Source: G963422705 sp963422705 (GTDB taxonomy: Bacteria > Poribacteria > WGA-4E > WGA-3G). From it: DNA of 64,000 nucleotides. Position 1 is the stretch's first letter. Every line of letters starts with the position of its first letter. The notes beneath the pieces were generated by a model. The model was not told the origin of the DNA, searched no databases, and saw nothing but the letters and a program-made list of their open reading frames with translations. The DNA is taken from positions 1,240,001 through 1,304,000 of the forward strand of contig OY730443.1 of the NCBI GenBank assembly GCA_963422705.1. The letters run 5' to 3'. Below are positions 36,419 to 44,688 of this stretch, piece after piece. The position numbers were made by a program, and so were the translations under genes.

Positions 36419-36649
36419 CGATTGGCGGTTGTTTTTCAGTCGTTTTTTGACGTGGATGCTATAATAGATTCGCACATCGGCCAAGTCTTTACACCACTGA
36501 GATGGGCAAAATGGCTCATCAAGACATGGAATATTTTTGAGACTCGGATTGATGGAGCACAGCTCTGTTTGGATGCACGAAATCTGATTCAATCACGGAA
36601 AGACACCCTCCTCTTGAAATCGAGAAATCGCCAGCGAAAACACGCTTAA
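36419..36649 (+). pseudogene. N-terminal relic of an adenine-specific DNA methyltransferase
   Basis: An open frame of 75 codons. From a GTG near 36452 it reads VDAIIDSHIGQVFTPLRWAK, then WLIKTWNIFE and IDGAQLC. The GQVFTP..WAKWLI signature is the usual N-terminus of N6-adenine methyltransferases of restriction or phage systems, where it precedes the SAM-binding D-P-x-x-G motif. Here the sequence loses its similarity right after DGAQ, at the point where DPTAG is expected, and stops at 36647. The fragment lies between the E1-beta gene and the converging PAP2 gene. Probably a remnant of a lost accessory gene. Confidence 0.5.
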
Positions 36650-37260
36650 AATTCCCACCGTAACATCGTGATACGCTTATGCCAAACGAGCATTCCGACT
36701 GCGGTACCGAGTGTCGCCCCTGCGACTACATCGGAAGCGTAATGCCGCCCCAAATAGATACGCGAGAATCCGACAAGCGCCGCGCCAAGATAGAGTGGAA
36801 CCCGCCACTTCGGATACCGATACCCCAAAATCGTTGCAGAACTAAATGCAAGCGACGTATGTCCCGACGGAAAAGCGGGATTTCCCACTGTCTCATCAAG
36901 CGGCCTCTTCCGTCCGATGAGCTCCTTCATTCCGTACGTAACGAGCCCCGTTCCCAAAAATGCCGTGGATAAAAGTCTGCCTGTTTCCCGTCGGGATTCA
37001 TCACCGTACGCCATCAAGAGAATGGAGAGCCCCATCACGGCGCGGTAATGCCCAAACTCCGTAACCGTCTCCATCAGTGTCCACATCGGTTCCTCACGCG
37101 GGGGTGCGTCGTAGATGCTTTCAAAAATGGCTTGCTCCCAACGGATAAAAACATTTTCAGCTTCGGCAGCTAGGCAGATTTCTAAACAGAAAAGCAGGCA
37201 AATTGTAATTCGCAGATAGTTAATTTGAAACCCTCCTCCCCCTTTTACGTTTTCTACCAC
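36646..37260 (-). CDS. PAP2 superfamily membrane phosphatase
   Basis: A 204-residue membrane protein with the full phosphatase tripartite motif: KELIGRKRP (K-x6-RP), PSGHT, and SRIYLGRHYASD (SR-x5-H-x3-D). Around these are five or six hydrophobic segments and an N-terminal signal-like segment. Such enzymes dephosphorylate lipid phosphates such as phosphatidate or undecaprenyl pyrophosphate on the outer face of the inner membrane. Stand-alone gene. Confidence 0.92.
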   Translation of the reverse strand: MVENVKGGGGFQINYLRITICLLFCLEICLAAEAENVFIRWEQAIFESIYDAPPREEPMWTLMETVTEFGHYRAVMGLSILLMAYGDESRRETGRLLSTAFLGTGLVTYGMKELIGRKRPLDETVGNPAFPSGHTSLAFSSATILGYRYPKWRVPLYLGAALVGFSRIYLGRHYASDVVAGATLGTAVGMLVWHKRITMLRWEF

Positions 37261-37315
37261 AGCGAGCGCCTCGCGAAATTACGATAGACAATACACTTAG
37301 TCAAAGGAGACACAC

Positions 37316-37558
37316 ATGCGTGTAAGGGCATACACGATTGAATATAACCTGACTGAAGCCTCATGCATTCTTGGTATTTCCCCGGTAGCACTCAAACAGG
37401 CGGTTGACGCTGGATATCTGAGGTGTTATTATAAACGTGGTAAAAACAATTATCAATTTCACGAGGCAAGTCTCCATGAAAATCAGGAGTTACTCGCCCA
37501 AAAAGCCCCCCCGGCCGCGCACCCTCCTGTTGAAATTACGTCGCTGCTTGACGTTTAG
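37316..37558 (+). CDS. Small helix-turn-helix (excisionase/MerR-like) protein
   Basis: An 80-residue protein; the ATG has AAAGGAG eight bases before it. The core NLTEASCILGISPVALKQAV followed by DAGYLRCYYKRGKNNYQFH is the winged-helix pattern of excisionase-family (HTH_17) DNA-binding proteins: helix, turn, recognition helix, then a short wing. The C-terminal tail is Pro/Ala-rich. It could be a small transcription regulator or a leftover from an integrative element; no integrase is near. Divergent from the PAP2 gene. Confidence 0.72.
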   Translation: MRVRAYTIEYNLTEASCILGISPVALKQAVDAGYLRCYYKRGKNNYQFHEASLHENQELLAQKAPPAAHPPVEITSLLDV

Positions 37559-37607
37559 GAAGCGACGCGACTTTCCATGCCATGTGATGAATGAGTCCCT
37601 CCATCAT

Positions 37608-37788
37608 CTAGAGTTGAATGTTTTTGGAATCCGAAGGATACGCTGAGTTTGTACCATAGGCTCCATCGCGATTCAGGTTTTGCCAAATCGGCTTATTTTC
37701 CAATTCTCCTTCAACATAAACAGCCGGAGGTATCAAACCGCTGCCGTTCAGTGCATATCTCAGGGATATTGGATTGTGTTTTACTCAT
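37608..37788 (-). pseudogene. Possible frameshifted small gene
   Basis: On the minus strand a TATAAT lies just before ATG at 37788 (MSKTQSNIPEI). After one frameshift near 37765 the next frame reads RYALNGSGLIPPAVYVEGEL and NKPIWQNLNRDGAYGTNSAY before TAG at 37608. The second frame looks strongly protein-like, but I do not recognise it. The rest of this 379-base spacer shows only the promoter of the next gene. Confidence 0.3.
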
Positions 37789-37874
37789 ATCTGATATTAT
37801 ACAATTCGTCCAAGATATATCAATAAGAAAAAAATTATGGCTGTGGACATTCGTGGAGCGCCCTCAATTTTGTT

Positions 37875-37902
37875 TTGACTTTCTTCGAAGCTATGATATA
37901 AT
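37875..37902 (+). promoter_or_regulatory. Promoter of rhamnonate-dehydratase-like gene
   Basis: TTGACT (37875-37880), 16-base spacer, TATAAT (37897-37902), 36 bases before the ATG. Confidence 0.65.
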
Positions 37903-37937
37903 TAACGCAATTCGCATACCCAATCTGAGAGCGTGAC

Positions 37938-39107
37938 ATGAAAATTAAAGAGATTCGAACAGTTCGAATTAACGTTCCACCGCGCGAAATTCAGCGGACA
38001 CCGCCCCGGCGGGAACCGTGGAACGTCCACGCTGAAGTCGCTAACCCGATGTCAAGATACCCTCAATACAAACACCACCGCTCTAGTTGGATGCCGAAAT
38101 GGGACACGGTTTACGTGAAGGTAACCGCAGAAGATGGCACGTGGGGCATCGGTGAAACTTCTTTCGGCACGCCTGTAGCAGCGATTATTGACGAACATTT
38201 TTCCCCCATGCTGATAGGCGAAAACTGCTTTGCTGTCGAAAAAATCTGGGACATGATGTTCCGGATGTCTAAGCCTTACGGTTCACAAGGCTTGACAAGT
38301 TGTGCGATGAGCGGCATCGATATCGCCTTGTGGGACTTGAATGGGAAAATCAAAAATCAGCCGGTTTATGAACTGCTGGGTGGCCCCCTGCGCGACAAAC
38401 TGTATGCTTATGCAACCGGCAACGATACCGACTGGCAACTGGAACTCGGATTCAAAGCGGTTAAACTCGCATGTCCCTACGGCCCCGCAGATGGTAACTG
38501 GGGATTAAAAGAAAATGAGAAACTTGTCGAGAAAACAAGGGAAACCGTCGGCGACGATGTTGAAATTATGCTGGACTGCTATATGGCGTTTGATGTCGAT
38601 TACACGATTCGCTTAGCGCAACGGCTCCGTCCTTATCGGCTCAAATGGATAGAGGAATTCCTAATCCCAGAAGATATTGACGGGCTGGTAAAAGTCAAGG
38701 AAGCTGTCGATTGGGTAAGCTTAGCTAGCGGTGAACACCACTACACCCGGTTCCCGTTTCAGCAGATTATCGAAAAACGGTGTTTGGATATCCTGCAGCC
38801 GGATACATTTTGGGTTGGCGGAATCACGGAATGTATCAAAATCTGCCACATGGCAGATGCCGCGGGGCTCACTGTCATCTTTCATGGGGGCGGGTTACAC
38901 CAATCCGGCTTGCACCTGTCCGCTGCCATGCCGAATACACCCTGGGTAGAATACTATCTCGGTACACCACCGGGGGTGCCTTTAGAGGAAACCAAGCGGT
39001 TTGAAGGTGAATCGATACCCAAAGAGAGTTATATCACACCGAATACCGGACCCGGGCTCGGTTTAAAAATTGAAGAAGAGTGGTTAATACCAAGGAATCC
39101 ACGGTAA
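37938..39107 (+). CDS. Enolase-superfamily dehydratase, L-rhamnonate dehydratase-like
   Basis: A 389-residue enzyme of the mandelate racemase/muconate lactonising group. The barrel shows metal ligands in DCYMAFDV, WIEEFLIPED and SGEHHYTR, and a late catalytic histidine in FHGGGLHQSG. The lysine region reads GFKAVKLACPYGPADGNWGL, and the PYGPADG insertion plus the GEHHYTR site resemble L-rhamnonate dehydratase, which converts L-rhamnonate to 2-keto-3-deoxy-L-rhamnonate. Exact sugar acid is inferred. Own promoter upstream; the SurA-like gene starts 10 bases after its stop. Confidence 0.88.
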   Translation: MKIKEIRTVRINVPPREIQRTPPRREPWNVHAEVANPMSRYPQYKHHRSSWMPKWDTVYVKVTAEDGTWGIGETSFGTPVAAIIDEHFSPMLIGENCFAVEKIWDMMFRMSKPYGSQGLTSCAMSGIDIALWDLNGKIKNQPVYELLGGPLRDKLYAYATGNDTDWQLELGFKAVKLACPYGPADGNWGLKENEKLVEKTRETVGDDVEIMLDCYMAFDVDYTIRLAQRLRPYRLKWIEEFLIPEDIDGLVKVKEAVDWVSLASGEHHYTRFPFQQIIEKRCLDILQPDTFWVGGITECIKICHMADAAGLTVIFHGGGLHQSGLHLSAAMPNTPWVEYYLGTPPGVPLEETKRFEGESIPKESYITPNTGPGLGLKIEEEWLIPRNPR

Positions 39108-39117
39108 AGAGGCTATC

Positions 39118-39918
39118 GTGGCTCATACTTCAGGAAATCCAATGTTCAGGCACGCTCCCAAGGCAAAATTCATGCGAAATATGAAATACGCCGTTGCCCT
39201 TTTTCTTCTGCTTTTTATGGAAGGCGTATACTCCCAAACTTTAATCGATTCGGTTATTGCTGATGTCAAGGGGTACCCGATTACTCGAAGTGAATTAGAA
39301 ACCGAACTCCGCCTCGCAGCAATTATTACCGGGCCTCTTTTAGCATCACCTGCGCAGGAACAGAAAAAATCTTTGACGAGAGATGTGCCGGGGGGTGGTG
39401 CAGCCAACGAAAAAAAAGAAAAACGGAAGATTTTGGACACCATTATTACCCGAAAATTTGTACTGCTCGAAGCTGCGGAACTAGGCATCCGCATTCCAGA
39501 TGAAAGCACACAGCTTACAGCACGAATGGCGGAGCTCGTTTCGAAATATGCAACAGAAAACGAATTTTACCGCGTTTTACAGCGGAAAGGGATAGAAATT
39601 GAAACAGTGAAGGAGTGGGTGCTCGCACAGTTAATTTATAATGACTTCTTTCGACGCACATTTCTTAACCCTGTCACACCTGAAGCAACGACAAAGCTAG
39701 CCCGTGAATACTTTGAAAAGCATCGTTATGAATTTAAGGATGATGCCGGGCGTCAAAAAACGTATGAAGAGGTGAGTGAAGAACTTGCCGACAGGTTCCG
39801 TCAACAGATAGCAAAATCCGAGTTTGATGCCTGGGTTACGCAACAGAAAATCGAGGGGGCGTGGTACATTTTTGATTCCGAACTCGCCGATATCCGCTTG
39901 GAACCTCCCCAAGACTAA
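39118..39918 (+). CDS. Exported SurA N-terminal-like chaperone protein
   Basis: A 266-residue protein from GTG at 39118, which has GAGG six bases before it. A hydrophobic segment MKYAVALFLLLFMEGVYSQ (preceded by a 22-residue leader) acts as signal peptide or anchor. The mature part begins LIDSVIADVKGYPITRSELE, as in SurA/PpiC N-terminal domains, followed by long helices with ILDTIITRKFVLLEAAELGI and YEEVSEELADRFRQQIAKSE. No parvulin PPIase domain is present, so it would be a chaperone only. An in-frame ATG nearer the hydrophobic segment is an alternative start. Confidence 0.78.
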   Translation: MAHTSGNPMFRHAPKAKFMRNMKYAVALFLLLFMEGVYSQTLIDSVIADVKGYPITRSELETELRLAAIITGPLLASPAQEQKKSLTRDVPGGGAANEKKEKRKILDTIITRKFVLLEAAELGIRIPDESTQLTARMAELVSKYATENEFYRVLQRKGIEIETVKEWVLAQLIYNDFFRRTFLNPVTPEATTKLAREYFEKHRYEFKDDAGRQKTYEEVSEELADRFRQQIAKSEFDAWVTQQKIEGAWYIFDSELADIRLEPPQD

Positions 39919-39951
39919 AGACTACGAAAAGAAAGTTGTAAGGAAATTCAA

Positions 39952-41547
39952 TTGTTAAATTTAAGAAATGCATGGTTTCTCTTTTTTATCAGCGGACTCT
40001 TCTCGGCACCGGCGGATGTCTTACCGGAGAAATTAGCGAATGCACAGCGCGCATTCCAAGCAGAGAAGTGGAACAAGGCGCTCTCTTTGTATGAAGTGCT
40101 TGCTAAAGAGAATCCTGACTTGCTTCTTGCACATATTGGTATAGGCGATGCTGCCATGAAATTACGGGATTATCCGCGTGCAATTACCGGTTTTCAACGG
40201 GCGATAAACCTGATATCCGCCACATCGGCAGCCGAACGTTCTATTTATGAGCCTGCACTGCAAGCGAATTTGGCAGCGGCATACCACCGCAGTAAGCAGC
40301 TTGAAAAAGCGGACACATGGTTTCAAAAATCTATCAAAAGTGCAGGAGAAAATGCCCCGGTACAATGGTATATCGCCTTGGGGCAGATTGAAACAGAGCG
40401 CGGCAATTTTGAACGAGCACGCAGGTATTATCTGGTTGCCGTACAACTACATCCAAATGCCACCGCTGCTTACAACAACCTTGGGCACGTCCTCCTCAAA
40501 CTAAACCGTCTTGACGAGGCGGATGCTGTTTTTCGGGAAGCACTTGTGCAAGACAATACCCTCACGAGCGCTGCACTCGGGCGCGGGGCAGTAGCTACCG
40601 AGCGCGGAAAACTTAGAATTGCACGCCACTTTTATGAACAGGCTAGCCAACACTCCCCATCTCAACCCGGCATACATAAGGCACTCGCAGATATCTTATC
40701 CAAACTTGGTGATAACACGAATGCAGAGATAGCTCGTGCCCGATATCGCAGAACGCTCGCAGAACACTATCTACGTCAAGCGCATCAACTGCTTGAGATT
40801 TCGCAAGACGCAATTGAAAAAGGTGAATTAACACAGGCAAGACGCGTTTTAGAACCACTTCAAAAGGCCGTTGAAGCAGATGCAACTTTTGTCCCCGCTC
40901 TGAAAAATTATGCCTACGTTCAGCTGCAAGCCGGAGAACTAACCGCTGCCAAGCACACTTATCAACGGGTACTTGCTATAGAACCCATGTCGCATCAGGC
41001 ACTGTTGCATCTAGGGATGATAGAAGCAAAGTTAGGCAATAACGAAACAGCAGAATCATACTTCCTCGCGCTCATCCAGCATAAACCTGGTTTCATGGAG
41101 ACTTACGTTCACCTCGCGCAACTCCGCGAATCCGTTCGTGCACTGGATGGGGCAGCCGCTGCCTTTACATCGGGTATCCAACAGAACACCTCATGGGCAC
41201 CGGGGTATTGGTGGCGCGGACGAATTTTCCAGAAACAGGGAAATTTTAACGAAGCAGAAAAGGATTTTCGACGCGCTATTGAACTCGCACCAGAAGTCCC
41301 GTTTCCTAAAGATGCTCTCGCATTTTTATTCGCGGATACGGGGAGAAACCTTCAAGAAGCTCTCATTCTTGCTGAGGAGGCCGTCAAACAGGATAGCCAT
41401 CCAGTACACCGGGCCACGCTCGCTCTTGTCTATTACCGCCTGAATCGCACTTTGGAGGCGCGACGGGAAATTGAAGCCGCCACACAGCAAGCCCCAGAAA
41501 ATCCACATACCTTAAAAATCCGTGCAGAAATTCTAAAAACCGAATAA
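39952..41547 (+). CDS. Exported TPR-repeat protein
   Basis: A 531-residue protein from a TTG with AAGGA nine bases upstream. A short signal peptide (residues 1-20, ISGLFSAPADV) is followed by about a dozen TPR units, e.g. NAQRAFQAEKWNKALSLYEV, AYNNLGHVLLKLNRLDEADA and HLGMIEAKLGNNETAESYFL. It follows the SurA-like gene by 33 bases and probably belongs to the same transcript, suggesting a joint role in envelope protein handling. That role is inferred. Confidence 0.87.
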   Translation: MLNLRNAWFLFFISGLFSAPADVLPEKLANAQRAFQAEKWNKALSLYEVLAKENPDLLLAHIGIGDAAMKLRDYPRAITGFQRAINLISATSAAERSIYEPALQANLAAAYHRSKQLEKADTWFQKSIKSAGENAPVQWYIALGQIETERGNFERARRYYLVAVQLHPNATAAYNNLGHVLLKLNRLDEADAVFREALVQDNTLTSAALGRGAVATERGKLRIARHFYEQASQHSPSQPGIHKALADILSKLGDNTNAEIARARYRRTLAEHYLRQAHQLLEISQDAIEKGELTQARRVLEPLQKAVEADATFVPALKNYAYVQLQAGELTAAKHTYQRVLAIEPMSHQALLHLGMIEAKLGNNETAESYFLALIQHKPGFMETYVHLAQLRESVRALDGAAAAFTSGIQQNTSWAPGYWWRGRIFQKQGNFNEAEKDFRRAIELAPEVPFPKDALAFLFADTGRNLQEALILAEEAVKQDSHPVHRATLALVYYRLNRTLEARREIEAATQQAPENPHTLKIRAEILKTE

Positions 41548-41661
41548 AGATGAATTTCATATAAACTCATTCAGTTAGAAAACGAACCAGAGCGAAATAT
41601 GATACAAAATAGGGGATTCGCTCACCGATTCCAACAGAATTTTTTGCTAATACGATTTTTA

Positions 41662-41690
41662 TTGACAATTTAAGCGAAAAATCGTATCAT
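41662..41690 (+). promoter_or_regulatory. Promoter of cytochrome P460-like lipoprotein gene
   Basis: TTGACA (41662-41667), 17-base spacer, TATCAT (41685-41690). Confidence 0.65.
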
Positions 41691-41816
41691 TAGATTATGA
41701 AGTTATGAGACATATGAACATGAAAAGCTACTCTATCATGAACTTCAGAATCAGCTTCGAGCTTTATGAATGCGCAGTAACTTTTCATTCTAATTTAAAA
41801 ACAAGGAGCATTAACA

Positions 41817-42545
41817 ATGTTCAAATGTCAATTAGCACTCGTTACTATCCTGATTTTCTGTGTTGCTTTCATCTCCTGTGAACGTACACAAAAAACGTTG
41901 GTACCAACTATGCCTGCGAAAGAGACTATGCCTATCGCGAAAATGATGACAGTCATGGATGCAGACATGATTCAGATATACAAATCATGGATGAGTGTCG
42001 CACTGCCCGCCCCAGGCGCTTTAGGAAAAGATACAGCCCCTCCTCAAACAGGTGCCGTACACGGACTCGGAACTCGCACTGTCTATCTCAATGAGTCAGG
42101 TGTTAAAGTCCTGAAAGATGCTAGTGCCGAAACTTTCCCTGTTGGTACAATGATTGTTAAAGACATCATGGATGATGCGAACACTTTCGTGAGACGCATC
42201 GCGGTTATGATGAAAACAAAAGAACCAGCTTTTACTGCACATAACGGATGGCAATATGTGCAATATCAGCGTGAAACCGAAACGGCTGGCTTTGTCGCTG
42301 TCGCAGGTGATGGAACAGAAAAAGGAAGTAACGGATGCCATGGATGTCACGCCAAGGTAAACGATAAGAACATCACCGGTAAAGACAGTGTCTTCGTGCA
42401 GCTCCCTGCCTCTACAGACGCGAAAACAACTACAACTAAGGCACCGAATACCACAAAAGCTGAGGCTAAAACCGACGGGGCAGACGCCGCCACCGCTAAA
42501 GCTGAGGCTAAAAATGCAACCGATGTCAAGGGCGCTGCTAAGTAA
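41817..42545 (+). CDS. Cytochrome P460-like lipoprotein
   Basis: A 242-residue lipoprotein: signal peptide with lipobox near residue 20 (VAFISC). The middle, AVHGLGTRTVYLNESG to FPVGTMIVKDIMD, matches cytochrome P460-type domains, and the single heme-c motif is GCHGCHAK (CxxCH) near residue 175. P460 family hemes cross-link to a lysine or bind c-type heme and oxidise hydroxylamine or detoxify NO. The last 40 residues are Ala/Lys/Thr-rich (TKAEAKTD, KAEAKNAT), similar in style to the repeats of the neighbouring lipoproteins. AAGGAG eight bases before the ATG. Confidence 0.8.
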   Translation: MFKCQLALVTILIFCVAFISCERTQKTLVPTMPAKETMPIAKMMTVMDADMIQIYKSWMSVALPAPGALGKDTAPPQTGAVHGLGTRTVYLNESGVKVLKDASAETFPVGTMIVKDIMDDANTFVRRIAVMMKTKEPAFTAHNGWQYVQYQRETETAGFVAVAGDGTEKGSNGCHGCHAKVNDKNITGKDSVFVQLPASTDAKTTTTKAPNTTKAEAKTDGADAATAKAEAKNATDVKGAAK

Positions 42546-42733
42546 TAATGCATCCAATAGGATTAAACCGGCTTCTTTTCTTGCTCCATTAAGAGGAAAA
42601 TAATTATAGAAAATTGTAGAACAATCATGATTAAAATAGTTTAGTGAACTCACTGACGTTTATTGCCCTGTTTTAAGCTAAAAAAGCAACCCTGTTTACT
42701 TATTGAATATTAGGTAAATTCAATATTAGCGAA

Positions 42734-42960
42734 AAACTTGACATCTCATGCAAATTATGCTATCATATTTGCAAGTTCACTTGAAGAGGACACAGCGCTT
42801 AACGCATTTAACGATTTCTTCGAGGGAGTATTAAACGTTTTTTTCAATAACAGTTAGTTTGTTTTTTCGGGGATGCCGAAAAGAGGCTCATTTCCCCGAA
42901 AATTCTGAGTGTACTGATTGTTTTCAAACCAAAAAGGAGTATTGTGATTATGTTGAAACT
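42734..42960 (+). repeat. Duplicated promoter/leader segment, copy A
   Basis: Nearly the same 220 or so bases occur at 43641-43866, about 907 bases downstream. They hold the promoter, leader, Shine-Dalgarno and first codons of the repeat lipoproteins. Confidence 0.85.
42738..42766 (+). promoter_or_regulatory. Promoter of repeat lipoprotein A
   Basis: TTGACA (42738-42743), 17-base spacer, TATCAT (42761-42766). In copy B the -35 is TTGGCA. Confidence 0.65.
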
Positions 42961-43474
42961 ACAAATTGCACTAATTGCAATTTTGATCGGATGTGTGATT
43001 TCCTTCACATCTTGTGAGCGAATGCAGGAAGTAGTTGGACCGGCAGCGACGACACCGGCAGCGACGACACCGGCCACTGATACACCGGCCACTGATACAC
43101 CGGCAGCGACGACACCGGCTGCGAAGACACCGGCTGCGACGACACCGGCCACTGATACACCGGCCACTGATACACCGGCAGCGAAGACACCGGCAGCGAC
43201 GACACCGGCTGCGAAGACACCGGCTGCAAAGACACCGGCTGCAAAGACACCGGCTGCGAAGACACCGGCCGCAAAGACACTGGCAGCGACGACACCGGCT
43301 GCGACAACCGCGGCTGCGAAGACACCGGCCGCAAAGACACCGGCAGCGACAACACCGGCTGCGACGACACCGGCTGCGACAACACCGGCTGCGACGACAC
43401 CGGCTGCGAAGACACCGGCTGCGACGACACCGGACGCAAAGACACCTGCCACTGATACACCGGCTACTAAATAA
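42950..43474 (+). CDS. Repeat lipoprotein A (pentapeptide AAKTP/AATTP/ATDTP)
   Basis: A 174-residue protein: signal peptide LQIALIAILIGCVISFTSC with lipobox cysteine (SFTSC), a short ERMQEVVGP linker, then 28 pentads of AATTP, AAKTP, ATDTP or DAKTP type up to the C-terminus. The repeat has no predicted globular fold and resembles a flexible, Pro-Thr-Ala spacer, such as those that lift lipoproteins from the membrane, but here no domain follows it. The ATG at 42950 is used; the GTG at 42944 is nearer the Shine-Dalgarno and possible. Paralogue B follows 907 bases downstream. Function unknown. Confidence 0.75.
   Translation: MLKLQIALIAILIGCVISFTSCERMQEVVGPAATTPAATTPATDTPATDTPAATTPAAKTPAATTPATDTPATDTPAAKTPAATTPAAKTPAAKTPAAKTPAAKTPAAKTLAATTPAATTAAAKTPAAKTPAATTPAATTPAATTPAATTPAAKTPAATTPDAKTPATDTPATK
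43043..43468 (+). repeat. 15-bp tandem repeat array A
   Basis: About 28 units of the form gcNgcgaNgacaccg. It shares a distinctive run, including AAKTL and the irregular AATTA unit, with array B, so both descend from one array. All six frames are open through it, which creates long false open frames. Confidence 0.9.
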
Positions 43475-43501
43475 CAGCACAGCGTTCTGGGCTGAACAAA
43501 T

Positions 43502-43544
43502 AGAAGGGCTGTGTAACTGTAGAATATTGTTACACAGCCCTTCT
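43502..43544. terminator. Bidirectional terminator hairpin, copy 1
   Basis: A perfect 16-bp stem: AGAAGGGCTGTGTAAC (43502-43517) with GTTACACAGCCCTTCT (43529-43544). Identical stem at 45466-45508, where it separates the convergent mini-lipoprotein and amylase genes. Confidence 0.8.
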
Positions 43545-43575
43545 CACGTCTATTCAGTAATCTTAAGGTATCCCG

Positions 43576-43630
43576 TTAAGAGATAAAGGCACCACTCTGT
43601 GCTTTGAGTGAAATTTGTACCACCCCTTCC
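43576..43630 (-). pseudogene. Duplicated 3' end of the alpha-amylase gene
   Basis: 55 bases matching the last 18 codons plus stop of the amylase gene (45540-45594) with two substitutions. The match ends at 43630, where the next duplication unit starts. A passenger of the tandem duplication; not expressed. Confidence 0.85.
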
Positions 43631-43640
43631 GTCTTTCAAT

Positions 43641-43866
43641 AAACTTGGCATCTCATGCGAATTATGCTATCATATTTGCAAGTTCACTTGAAGAGGACAC
43701 AGCGCTTAACGCATTTGACGATTTCTTTGAGGGAATATTAAACGTTTTTTGAATAACAGTTAGCTTGTTTTTTCGGGGATGTCGAAAAGAGACTCATTTC
43801 CCTGAAAATTCTGAGTGTACTGATTGTTTTCAAACTAAAAAGGAGTATTGTGATTATGTTGAAACT
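43641..43866 (+). repeat. Duplicated promoter/leader segment, copy B
   Basis: Copy of 42734-42960. It carries the promoter TTGGCA (43645-43650), 17-base spacer, TATCAT (43668-43673); the -35 change should make it weaker than copy A. Confidence 0.85.
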
Positions 43867-44434
43867 ACAAATTGCACTAATTGCAATTTTAATCGGATGT
43901 GTGATTTCCTTCACATCTTGCGGGCGGATGCAGGAAACAATTGGACCGGCTGCGAAGACACCGGCTGCAAAGACACCGGACGCAAAGACACTGGCTGCAA
44001 AGACACCGGCTGCAAAGACACCGGCTGCGAAGACACCGGACGCGAAGACACCGGACGCAAAGACACCGGACGCGACAACCCCGGCTGCGAAGACACCGGC
44101 TGCAAAGACACCGGCTGCAAAGACACCGGCTGCGAAGACACCGGCCGCAAAGACACTGGCAGCGACGACACCGGCTGCGACAACCGCGGCTGCGAAGACA
44201 CCGGCCGCAAAGACACCGGCTGCGAAGACACCGGCTGCGACGACACCGGCTGCGAAGACACCGGCCGCAAAGACACCGGCCGCAAAGACAACAGCTGCAA
44301 CGACACGAGGTATTCCTGAATGTTATACTGGGATGATATTGCAACCAGGGCAGAGTTGTGATGAGGGCGACGGGGATATCTACACAAATCACATGGCTTG
44401 GCCGATTAGGCTAACCGTGATTAGGTGGTGGTAA
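43856..44434 (+). CDS. Repeat lipoprotein B with a C-terminal Cys module
   Basis: A 192-residue paralogue of lipoprotein A: the same signal peptide and lipobox (ISFTSC), linker GRMQETIGP, then 24 pentads, mostly AAKTP with several DAKTP. Unlike A, the array is followed by a 42-residue tail, GIPECYTGMILQPGQSCDEG and onward, whose C-(Y/F)-x-GM-x-L-x-PG-x-SC motif also occurs in the next gene (CFVGMTLEPGESC). So B looks like a fusion of the repeat gene with the start of that module, cut short at IRWW. ATG 43856 used; GTG 43850 possible. Role unknown. Confidence 0.75.
   Translation: MLKLQIALIAILIGCVISFTSCGRMQETIGPAAKTPAAKTPDAKTLAAKTPAAKTPAAKTPDAKTPDAKTPDATTPAAKTPAAKTPAAKTPAAKTPAAKTLAATTPAATTAAAKTPAAKTPAAKTPAATTPAAKTPAAKTPAAKTTAATTRGIPECYTGMILQPGQSCDEGDGDIYTNHMAWPIRLTVIRWW
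43949..44308 (+). repeat. 15-bp tandem repeat array B
   Basis: 24 units of the same 15-bp repeat as array A, with a higher share of AAKTP units. Overlapping open frames in other phases (Cys-Lys-Asp-Thr-Gly or Arg-Cys-Leu) are artefacts of the array. Confidence 0.9.
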
Positions 44435-44472
44435 GAGTACGCCTATGAGGGTTGTTATAAGATAAGCAGCTT

Positions 44473-44549
44473 CTAACGTCTTCGGAGTTTTATCCTGAAG
44501 GCACTGGCCGTTTTCACGGACGGTAGGCTCTATTTATTAAGCTAAAGGA
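44473..44549 (+). repeat. Short direct repeat, copy 1
   Basis: About 77 bases from CTAACGTCTTC to GCTAAAGGA, following lipoprotein B. A copy about 90% identical follows the next gene at 45249-45325. Confidence 0.75.
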
Positions 44550-44688
44550 AAATCAATCCAAATGTAAAATCATCGAAAGGTTTTAGCACTGCCTATTTTC
44601 TATGAGCACATTCTAATTTTGTGTTTCTTACTCAGGTGATTTGAAAGCATCGGAATGAGAGGCGAAAAAATTTAAGGAGCTAACTGAA

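Noticed and set aside
37539..37566. CGTCGCT/AGCGACG stem over the stop of the helix-turn-helix gene as terminator
   Set aside because: No T-run follows, and the stem overlaps the coding end.
43043..44308. CRISPR-like repeat array
   Set aside because: The units are 15 bp, contiguous and without spacers, and they encode pentapeptides.
43005..44392. Long overlapping open frames in other phases and on the minus strand (Cys-Lys-Asp-Thr-Gly and Arg-Cys-Leu-rich)
   Set aside because: They come from the 15-bp array, which has no stop in any frame. Only the frame with signal peptide and lipobox has a plausible start.
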